NCBI GenBank assembly: GCA_023480605.1
Contig: JAMCWS010000139.1
Location: forward strand, 1 to 11,526
Reading direction: 5' to 3'
From: a bacterium
GTDB lineage: Bacteria > Sumerlaeota > Sumerlaeia > MVZB01
Length of the DNA: 11,526 nt
Part shown: positions 6,390-11,526 of the stretch, piece after piece
Layout of the letters: each line of letters starts with the position of its first letter
Position numbering within the stretch: position 1 is the first letter of the stretch
Made by a program: the position numbers and the translations under genes
The notes under the pieces: model-generated
The model's input: the letters and a program-made list of their open reading frames with translations, nothing else
What the model was told of the DNA's origin: nothing
The model's database searches: none

Positions 6390-7520
6390 TCAACCCCCCA
6401 CCACCACGCGCGGCACTCGCTGGGCCAGGGCGCAGGTGATTTCGTAAGGGATCGTGCCGGCCAGCGCGGCGATCTCCTCGACGCCGATCTCTTCCGCCCC
6501 CTGCCGGCCGTAGATCACCACCTCGTCGCCCACGCGCACGGCCGAGTCGCCCGCGCCGGCGCTCTCCGGTCCCACATCGACCATGATCTGGTCCATGCAG
6601 ACCCGCCCCACCACGGGCCGGCGGCGCCCGCGGATGAGGACGCAGGCCCGGTTCGAGAGCGTCCGCCAGTAGCCGTCGCCGTAACCCACCGGAACGGTGG
6701 CGATGCGCGTCGGCCGCTCGGTCACGTAAGTCAGGCCGTAGCTGACCCCCTGGCCGGCGGCGACCTCCTTGAGGAAAACGACGCGCGACTTGAACGCCAG
6801 CACCGGCCGCAGCGCCGCCTCGCGCGACACCTCGGCCGAGGGGTAGATGCCATACATCGCGATCCCGACGCGCACCATGTTGAAGACGGCCCCGGGGTGG
6901 CGCAGGGCGGCGGCCGAGTTGGCCAGGTGCAGCCAGCGCGGCGCGAAGCCATGGCGGCGCGCCGACTCGGCCACGGCCCCGAAGCGCTCGATCTGCAGGT
7001 TGGTGAAGGCCGGGTCGGCTTCGTCGGCCGTGGCCAGATGGGAGTAAATCCCGACGATCTCCAGGTTTTCAAGCGCCGTCAGACGGCTGAAGACCCGGTC
7101 GGGGTCGACGTGGCTCATGCCGATCCGGTTCATGCCCGTGTCGAATTTGAGGTGAACGCGGGCACGGGCGCCCAGGCGGCCGGCTTCCTTGTTGACGGCG
7201 TAGGCCAGCGGCAGCGACGAGACGGTGATATCGAGCTCGCGGCGGATATACTGGCGCACCTGGTGGAAGAGCACGCCGCCCAGCACCAGCACCGGCGCCG
7301 CCACTCCCGCCCGGCGCAGGCGCATTCCCTCTTCGAGAAACCCGACCCCCAGGCAACTGGCCCCGGCCTCCAGCGCGGCGCGCGCCACCGGCACCATCCC
7401 ATGACCGTAAGCGTTGGCCTTAACCACCGCCGTGATTTCAGCCGCCCCGATCCGTTCCTTGATGCGCGCCAGATTGTGTTTGAGCGCCGCCAAGTCGATT
7501 TCCGCATACGTCAGCCGCAT
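6390..7520 (-). CDS. alr: Alanine racemase
   Basis: A 376-residue PLP enzyme that interconverts L- and D-alanine for peptidoglycan synthesis in the cytoplasm. Family signatures are all present. The PLP lysine is K34 in AVVKANAYGHG, and K125 in HLKFDTGMNRIG corresponds to the carbamylated lysine. Y261 in QGVSYGLTYV is the second catalytic base, contributed to the neighbouring subunit of the dimer. VGYGDGYWR (278-286) and GRVCMDQIMVDV (305-316) complete the barrel and C-terminal beta domain. Length is normal for the family. The start at 7520 is preferred over the in-frame ATG at 7541 because GGGAGGA lies 6 bases before it and MRLTYAEIDL aligns with usual N-termini. It is followed on the same strand by the GT-C-like gene and is divergent from the prepilin array. 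No oddities were seen. Confidence 0.97.
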   Translation of the reverse strand: MRLTYAEIDLAALKHNLARIKERIGAAEITAVVKANAYGHGMVPVARAALEAGASCLGVGFLEEGMRLRRAGVAAPVLVLGGVLFHQVRQYIRRELDITVSSLPLAYAVNKEAGRLGARARVHLKFDTGMNRIGMSHVDPDRVFSRLTALENLEIVGIYSHLATADEADPAFTNLQIERFGAVAESARRHGFAPRWLHLANSAAALRHPGAVFNMVRVGIAMYGIYPSAEVSREAALRPVLAFKSRVVFLKEVAAGQGVSYGLTYVTERPTRIATVPVGYGDGYWRTLSNRACVLIRGRRRPVVGRVCMDQIMVDVGPESAGAGDSAVRVGDEVVIYGRQGAEEIGVEEIAALAGTIPYEITCALAQRVPRVVVGG

Positions 7521-7754
7521 CCGCCGTCCTCCCGACGGCATTATGGTACTCCCGCCGACGCAATATGCAACACCGTTTCGTCGGCGCCGATGGGTTGCCG
7601 GGGGTCATTTTCGATCTCCGGCGGGATAGATGTCGGCCTTGTTTCGCCCGGCCTGTTCCACGTCCCGCATCGTCGATCCGTTTTAGAACCGGCGACGCGG
7701 AACGCCGCCAAACCCGGTCACATCCGTTGATTCGTTGATCATGAAAAAAAATGC

Positions 7755-7782
7755 TTGACATTTCTGTCGGTTGGCGTAAAAA
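7755..7782 (+). promoter_or_regulatory. Probable sigma70-type promoter of prepilin gene 1
   Basis: A perfect TTGACA (7755-7760) is followed after 16 bases by TAAAAA (7777-7782), giving a leader of about 80 bases. A second AT-rich box TAAAAT occurs at 7797-7802 without a suitable -35. The region is AT-rich relative to its surroundings. Confidence 0.5.
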
Positions 7783-7867
7783 GGCGGCATAAGATGTAAA
7801 ATAGTGATTTCCGGTCCCAAAGATCGAAGCCACCAATTTTTTTTCTTTATTTGAAAGGAAAAAGCCC

Positions 7868-8536
7868 ATGCATTTTATGATCGAATCGCATCGTGAAAAG
7901 AAATTCGGCTTTACCCTGATCGAACTGCTGATCGTCGTGGCGATTATCGCGATCTTGGCGGCCATCGCCGTGCCGAACTTCCTCGAAGCGCAAGTGCGGG
8001 CCAAAGTCGGGCGCGTTCGTTCGGACCAGCGGTCCGTCGCCACGGCGCTCGAGGCTTATTACGTCGACAACAATCGCTATCCGCCCGAGCAGGATCCCAA
8101 CATTCCCAGCGGCGGCTGGGGGTGCCCATCGGCTAATCGGCCTTTGATCCGCCTGACGACGCCGATCGCCTACATCACCTCGACTGATGCTCTGCGCGAT
8201 CCCTTCTTTAACAACGCCCGCATGTATTCGCCCACGACGGGTACTTTTGCGAACCTGTCCCACATGTTTTATGGCAATTATATGGACTTCGCGGTCACCC
8301 GTAACAGCGATCCGAATGCGCTGAAATTCAACGTCTGGTATCTTTCCAGCCTGGGACCGGACCATATCGACAGCGCCCCTGGCTGGCGCCTGTGGAACTT
8401 CATGAACGGCACGCAGTTCAACGCCTTGTCCTGGGGGACCTACGACCCCACTAACGGCACGATCAGCTTCGGCGACATCTACCGTTGCGGCGGCCAAGTG
8501 CCCGCGCCGGCCGCCATTATCATGGGCTTCAAATAA
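7868..8536 (+). CDS. Type IV prepilin/pseudopilin-like protein, paralogue 1
   Basis: A 222-residue protein. A 14-residue leader ends in KKFG, followed by F15-TLIELLIVVAIIAILAAIAV, the class III signal with Glu at position 5 of the mature chain, and then VPNFLEAQVRAKV. This predicts cleavage by a prepilin peptidase, N-methylation of Phe and assembly into a pilus or pseudopilus. The globular part contains AYYVDNNRYPP (GspG-like), WYLSSLGPDHIDSAPGW, which resembles the GspG calcium-loop region, and a C-terminal TYDPTNGTISFGDIYRCGG. Two cysteines occur, one in a unique insert (SGGWGCPSANRP) and one in YRCGG. AGGA lies 8 bases before the ATG. It is the most divergent of the copies in the window, mainly at residues 73-90. 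The gene has its own promoter and a hairpin terminator. Whether it forms a type II secretion pseudopilus or a surface pilus cannot be told. Confidence 0.93.
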   Translation: MHFMIESHREKKFGFTLIELLIVVAIIAILAAIAVPNFLEAQVRAKVGRVRSDQRSVATALEAYYVDNNRYPPEQDPNIPSGGWGCPSANRPLIRLTTPIAYITSTDALRDPFFNNARMYSPTTGTFANLSHMFYGNYMDFAVTRNSDPNALKFNVWYLSSLGPDHIDSAPGWRLWNFMNGTQFNALSWGTYDPTNGTISFGDIYRCGGQVPAPAAIIMGFK

Positions 8537-8577
8537 GCGGTCCGATCCGTTCGGCCCGCGGCAAAACACGTGAACGG

Positions 8578-8606
8578 CAAAGACGGCACCATAAGTGCCG
8601 TCTTTG
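8578..8606 (+). terminator. Hairpin terminator after prepilin gene 1
   Basis: AAAGACGGCAC (8579-8589) pairs perfectly with GTGCCGTCTTT (8595-8605) around a 5-base loop, and C8578/G8606 add a pair. It lies 42 bases after the stop. The following TTATTAA is a weak T tract. Confidence 0.72.
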
Positions 8607-8614
8607 TTATTAAG

Positions 8615-8683
8615 GGCAATAGGATTGCCTAAAGGTTCGCGAGCAGGTTGCCACCCCCGGAGAGCCGGCCTCTGTGCCGGCTC
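8615..8683. other. Two further hairpins behind the terminator of prepilin gene 1
   Basis: GGCAAT-agg-ATTGCC (8615-8629) and GAGCCGGC-ctctgt-GCCGGCTC (8662-8683) are perfect stems of 6 and 8 bp. Neither is followed by a clear T tract. They could be backup terminators, RNA-stabilising elements or a REP-like palindrome. The rest of the gap to the next gene holds no gene. Confidence 0.55.
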
Positions 8684-8864
8684 ATTTCCGCTCCAACGAA
8701 TCGCCCGTACCATCGCCCCGGCGGGCATTCGTTCCATCGCTTTCCATTCGATTTGTGCATTAATAAATTAGTAGTTATTTATCAGGCGATAATGACCGAG
8801 GGCGACTATTGCAACCGGCCGATCGGGTTCATGACCGAATTGCCGTTTTGCCGCAACATTTGTG

Positions 8865-8893
8865 TTGATTTACGTGGCCGATTGACCTATCCT
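8865..8893 (+). promoter_or_regulatory. Candidate promoter of prepilin gene 2
   Basis: TTGATT (8865-8870), a 17-base spacer and TATCCT (8888-8893) precede the gene by about 90 bases. Both boxes match the sigma70 consensus at only four positions, so this is tentative. Confidence 0.33.
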
Positions 8894-8981
8894 AATTCAA
8901 TTGATTTTGCTAAACGCCGACATTGAGGGAATAAAGGCCCCAACCTTTGTCCCACCATTTACATCCGAGAGGTGAGCGACT

Positions 8982-9653
8982 ATGAGTCGTGCCATTGCCA
9001 TGTTAAGGAGAAGTACCCGTGGTTTCACCCTGATCGAATTGCTGATCGTCGTTGCGATCATCGCGATCCTGGCGGCCATCGCCGTCCCGAACTTCCTCGA
9101 GGCGCAGGTTCGGGCCAAGGTTTCGCGCGTCAAAAGCGACCAGCGAACCACCGCCACGGCCCTTGAATCGTATTATGTCGACAACAACAAATACCCGCCC
9201 GAAGGCTTCGCCTACGATCCGGCCCGGGCCGTCTGGGCTGTCGCATGGGCCGACCTGAGCCTCATTCGTTTGACGACGCCGATCGCCTACATTTCCTCGC
9301 TGGATCCGATCCGCGATCCATTCATGACCAACTCCCGCCAGTATTATCCCTCCACCGGATCCTACGGCCAGGGACGCGGCATGTTCTACGGCAACTACAT
9401 GGATTTCGCCGTCACCCGTAACAGCGACCCCAATGCCCTGAAATTTAACTGCTGGTATCTAGCCAGCCTTGGTCCCGACCACATCGACAGCGCTCCCGGC
9501 TGGCGCGTTTGGAACTTCGCCAACGGCCAACAGCTCAACGCCCTGGCTTGGGGCACGTATGACCCCACCAACGGCACGATCAGCTTTGGCGACATCTATC
9601 GTTGCGGTGGTCAGGTGCCTCCGCAAGCCGCTGTCGTTATGGGCAACAAGTAA
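8982..9653 (+). CDS. Type IV prepilin/pseudopilin-like protein, paralogue 2
   Basis: A 223-residue protein. The 14-residue leader MSRAIAMLRRSTRG ends at the predicted cleavage site before FTLIELL, and the hydrophobic helix is identical to those of the other copies. By eye it differs from paralogue 3 at only about 20 of some 210 mature residues. Shared blocks include SYYVDNNKYPPEG, LIRLTTPIAYI, DPIRDPFMTNSRQY, FYGNYMDFAVTRNSDPNAL, SLGPDHIDSAPGWRVW and DPTNGTISFGDIYRCGG. It carries a second Cys in KFNCWYL in addition to YRCGG. AGAGG stands 9 bases before the ATG, which decides the start against an internal ATG at 9000. It is a separate transcription unit with a strong terminator 47 bases after its stop. 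Expected to be exported, processed and assembled into a fibre. Confidence 0.93.
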   Translation: MSRAIAMLRRSTRGFTLIELLIVVAIIAILAAIAVPNFLEAQVRAKVSRVKSDQRTTATALESYYVDNNKYPPEGFAYDPARAVWAVAWADLSLIRLTTPIAYISSLDPIRDPFMTNSRQYYPSTGSYGQGRGMFYGNYMDFAVTRNSDPNALKFNCWYLASLGPDHIDSAPGWRVWNFANGQQLNALAWGTYDPTNGTISFGDIYRCGGQVPPQAAVVMGNK

Positions 9654-9700
9654 GGAACCGTCGCGCGAAGCGCATCCTGCAGCCTGCATTACTCGCGTGT

Positions 9701-9739
9701 GAAGAGGCATCATGATGAGTGATTGCCTCTTCTTTTTTT
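9701..9739 (+). terminator. Intrinsic terminator after prepilin gene 2
   Basis: GAAGAGGCA (9701-9709) pairs perfectly with TGCCTCTTC (9724-9732) around a 14-base loop and runs straight into seven T (9733-9739). Confidence 0.9.
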
Positions 9740-10196
9740 GCGGGCGAGGCAGTCGGCCGTCGTCTCCCCGGCCATTCGAGGCCGCTGCTGTCCGGCTGGC
9801 GGACCGGCGAGTATGCACGGCGGCCATTCGGCCACCCCCCGGCGAGTGGCATCTCAAATATTTTCAATCATCCCGGCATATCTGCACGTCAATCTCGCCT
9901 GCGAGCGGACCGGACAAGAAATTTGCGTTCCGAATGGCCGAGAGGTAGTTTCGGTGTCGGTCGGTTGCTTAACGCCCCTTCGCAGGGTGATGCGCTCGCC
10001 CGCACCGCCATCGAATAAATATGCAATCGCTTACACATTCGGCTAAATCGAAGTGGAAATAATTGTTAAAAATTGATCAGTCTTGCCTTTCTGATGAGGA
10101 TTTATGATGATTTTCTGCCTGTATAGAGATAAATCTTTACCCAAACGGCCTCAAATAAGCGTAGGAAGTGAAAATATCTGCACCCTTCGTCAACGG
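9740..10196. other. Long intergenic region between prepilin genes 2 and 3
   Basis: About 450 bases without a credible gene. The first part (to about 10010) is GC-rich with small palindromes such as GGCCATTCGAGGCC (9770-9783). The second part (about 10015-10196) turns abruptly AT-rich, typical of a regulatory region. No RNA gene fold was recognised. Confidence 0.5.
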
Positions 10197-10245
10197 CTTG
10201 CATTTTTCTATTGAAACGCAGTTCCATTTGTTATAAAAATGCAAG
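10197..10245. promoter_or_regulatory. 11-bp inverted repeat overlapping a candidate promoter of prepilin gene 3
   Basis: CTTGCATTTTT (10197-10207) and AAAAATGCAAG (10235-10245) are perfect reverse complements 27 bases apart. Between and overlapping them lie TTGAAA (10211-10216) and TATAAA (10232-10237; 15-base spacer) or TAAAAA (10234-10239; 17-base spacer). The arrangement suits an operator flanking a promoter about 90 bases before the start codon. No regulator gene is visible. Confidence 0.45.
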
Positions 10246-10272
10246 GCTGTTTATGCACATTGCCGACTGAAC

Positions 10273-10297
10273 AAAAAAAGGCTCCCCCCTTTTTTTT
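10273..10297 (+). promoter_or_regulatory. Terminator-like hairpin in the leader of prepilin gene 3
   Basis: AAAAAAAGG (10273-10281) can pair with CCTTTTTTT (10288-10296) around CTCCCC, and the T run reaches 10297. It ends 15 bases before the Shine-Dalgarno. The stem is mostly A-U and weak. It might attenuate transcription or affect mRNA stability. Confidence 0.35.
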
Positions 10298-10328
10298 CAT
10301 ATTTCCCTCTCAGAGAGGTTTGAGTCTA

Positions 10329-11000
10329 ATGCGTATCGTTCGGACCCCCGCCCACGAAACGACCCGCGGCTTCACGCTGATCGAGCTGCTGATCGTCGTG
10401 GCCATCATCGCGATTCTGGCGGCCATCGCCGTCCCCAACTTCCTCGAGGCGCAGGTTCGTGCCAAGGTTTCGCGCGTCAAAAGCGACCAGCGCGCCACCG
10501 CCACGGCTCTCGAGTCGTATTACGTCGACAACAACAAATACCCGCCCGAGGGCATCGCCTACGATCCCGCCCGCGGCGTCCAGGCTGTCGCGTGGGCTGA
10601 CTTCAGCCTGATCCGGCTGACGACGCCGATCGCGTATATCACCTCACTGGATCCCATTCGCGACCCGTTCATGACCAACTCCCGGCAGTATTTCCCCTCC
10701 ACCGGCACTTATGGCCAGGGCCGCGGCATGTTCTACGGTAACTACATGGACTTCGCGGTCACCCGCAATAGCGACCCGAACGCCCTGAAATTCAACGCCT
10801 GGTATCTGGCCAGTCTTGGCCCCGATCACCTCGACAGCGCCCCCGGCTGGCGCGTGTGGCATTACGTGAACAACGAGCAGCAGGCCGCCCTGGCCTGGGG
10901 CACATATGATCCCACCAACGGCACGATCAGCTTCGGCGACATCTACCGGTGCGGCGGCGAGGTTCCGGCCGCGGCCGCCGTGGTGATGGGCACCAAGTAA
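10329..11000 (+). CDS. Type IV prepilin/pseudopilin-like protein, paralogue 3
   Basis: A 223-residue protein. The leader MRIVRTPAHETTRG has 14 residues like the other copies, followed by the same FTLIELLIVVAIIAILAAI helix and the FLEAQVRAKVSRVKSDQR spine. It is nearly the same protein as paralogue 2 (about 90% identical by eye), with changes clustered near residues 74-83 and 178-190 (VWHYVNNEQQAA against VWNFANGQQLNA) and in the tail. It keeps only the Cys of YRCGG; position 155, Cys in paralogue 2, is Ala here. The start at 10329 is chosen over the upstream in-frame ATG at 10239 because GAGAGG lies 10 bases before it and the longer version would put 30 atypical residues before the signal. 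It has its own promoter region and a very strong terminator. Function as for its neighbours: a fibre subunit processed by prepilin peptidase. Confidence 0.93.
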   Translation: MRIVRTPAHETTRGFTLIELLIVVAIIAILAAIAVPNFLEAQVRAKVSRVKSDQRATATALESYYVDNNKYPPEGIAYDPARGVQAVAWADFSLIRLTTPIAYITSLDPIRDPFMTNSRQYFPSTGTYGQGRGMFYGNYMDFAVTRNSDPNALKFNAWYLASLGPDHLDSAPGWRVWHYVNNEQQAALAWGTYDPTNGTISFGDIYRCGGEVPAAAAVVMGTK

Positions 11001-11029
11001 ACCCCTTCGCGCCTCGTTCAATCGGAAAT

Positions 11030-11071
11030 CGGGCGGCATCCCGTTTGCAGCATGCCGCCCGTTTTTTTTTT
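11030..11071 (+). terminator. Intrinsic terminator after prepilin gene 3
   Basis: CGGGCGGCAT (11030-11039) pairs perfectly with ATGCCGCCCG (11052-11061) around a 12-base loop, directly followed by ten T (11062-11071). It begins 29 bases after the stop codon. Confidence 0.94.
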
Positions 11072-11372
11072 GATTCCTTCTTTTCCCACCCCGGAACCGG
11101 CGCCCGATCCGCACCGTCGACCGGTTCGCCTTGCCATGATCCGCCCCCCCTCAGCCGTAAAAGTCGGTAATCTTCGAGTCGCCCCCCGGAATGCCGCGAA
11201 CCGGCCCTCGGAGCAGTGCGGTGTGGCTGTCCACTCATTCGCCGCATTTTCCTGTTGCATTCCGGAGCGAACGAACGGTATGGTAATGACAAAGATAAAA
11301 GATTTACGAAGTCGGCGTGGAATTTGTTCTATCCGCATCAGGGTCCCTCATCCATGAAAAGGAGGCACAACC
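11072..11372. other. Intergenic region before prepilin gene 4
   Basis: About 300 bases without a gene: GC-rich to about 11225, then more AT-rich toward the start codon, where the promoter should lie. TTGCAT (11255-11260) and TATGGT (11279-11284) are 18 bases apart but match the sigma70 consensus poorly. No RNA gene was recognised. Confidence 0.4.
11359..11365 (+). promoter_or_regulatory. Strong Shine-Dalgarno of prepilin gene 4
   Basis: AAGGAGG lies 7 bases before the ATG at 11373. It is the best ribosome site in the array and fixes that start against the out-of-frame ATG at 11354. Confidence 0.75.
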
Positions 11373-11526
11373 ATGCCATCATATCGCCAACGGACCCGTA
11401 ACGAGAAACGGGCATTTACGCTCATCGAATTACTGATCGTGGTGGCCATCATCGCGATCCTGGCGGCTATCGCCGTCCCCAACTTCCTCGAGGCGCAGGT
11501 CAGGGCCAAGGTCTCGCGTGTCAGGA
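11373..11526 (+). CDS. Type IV prepilin/pseudopilin-like protein, paralogue 4 (partial)
   Basis: Only the first 51 codons are inside the window; the gene runs off the right edge. The leader MPSYRQRTRNEKRA is again 14 residues, and the following FTLIELLIVVAIIAILAAIA, PNFLEAQVRAKVSRVR is the same as in the other copies. The residue just before the predicted cut is Ala, where the three others have Gly. Ala at this position is known to be tolerated less well by prepilin peptidases, so processing may be slower or done by a different peptidase. The ribosome site is strong, so the gene is probably expressed. Whether the globular domain also matches cannot be seen. Confidence 0.9.
   Translation, partial: MPSYRQRTRNEKRAFTLIELLIVVAIIAILAAIAVPNFLEAQVRAKVSRVR

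Noticed and set aside
6897..7730. 277-codon plus-strand open frame antisense to alr
   Set aside because: No domain-like pattern; alr on the opposite strand is unambiguous.
7797..7802. TAAAAT as the -10 box of prepilin gene 1
   Set aside because: No -35-like sequence at 15-19 bases upstream; the TTGACA at 7755 is 36 bases away and better paired with TAAAAA at 7777-7782.
7868..11526. Repeated near-identical blocks as a possible CRISPR or tandem DNA repeat
   Set aside because: The repeats are full-length coding genes with silent differences, spaced by unrelated regions, so they are paralogous genes.

Overview
The window comes from a GC-rich bacterium. Protein-coding content and style (a family of prepilins whose C-terminal domains carry a 'DPTNG..S.GDIYR' signature, a GHL10-like glycosidase-fold protein, a GT-C type membrane glycosyltransferase, short dispersed repeats) resemble uncultured Sumerlaeota/Hydrogenedentota or PVC-type lineages. 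That placement is an impression from recalled families, not a computed result.

Left part (1-3634), accessory in character. A minus-strand gene for a GHL10-like TIM-barrel protein is cut by the left edge (1-1283). Its last 30 bases are a perfect inverted copy of 2279-2308, inside another gene, which suggests an assembly join or a real inverted repeat. Next come a copy of a short dispersed repeat (1401-1424), a cluster of CCGG-type palindromes (1532-1639), the decayed remains of a DNA methyltransferase (1671-2182) and a lower-GC gene for a membrane-anchored coiled-coil/TPR-like protein (2244-2927, GTG start). A C-rich, apparently non-coding stretch of about 700 bases follows, with a second copy of the dispersed repeat.

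Middle part (3635-7520), ordinary chromosomal genes: a secreted calcineurin-like phosphoesterase on the plus strand, converging on a minus-strand pair made of alanine racemase (alr) and, 62 bases downstream, a polytopic GT-C/DUF2723-like membrane protein.

Right part (7521-11526), the most distinctive region: four tandem plus-strand prepilin paralogues (7868, 8982, 10329 and 11373, the last cut by the right edge). They are close to identical from the prepilin cleavage site onward. Each has its own leader sequence and upstream region, and two of the three complete genes end in a strong intrinsic terminator (the other in a weaker one). They therefore look like separately controlled versions of one pilin or pseudopilin subunit rather than an operon. 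The fourth copy has Ala instead of Gly before the cleavage site. No pilus assembly ATPase, prepilin peptidase or secretin gene lies in the window.
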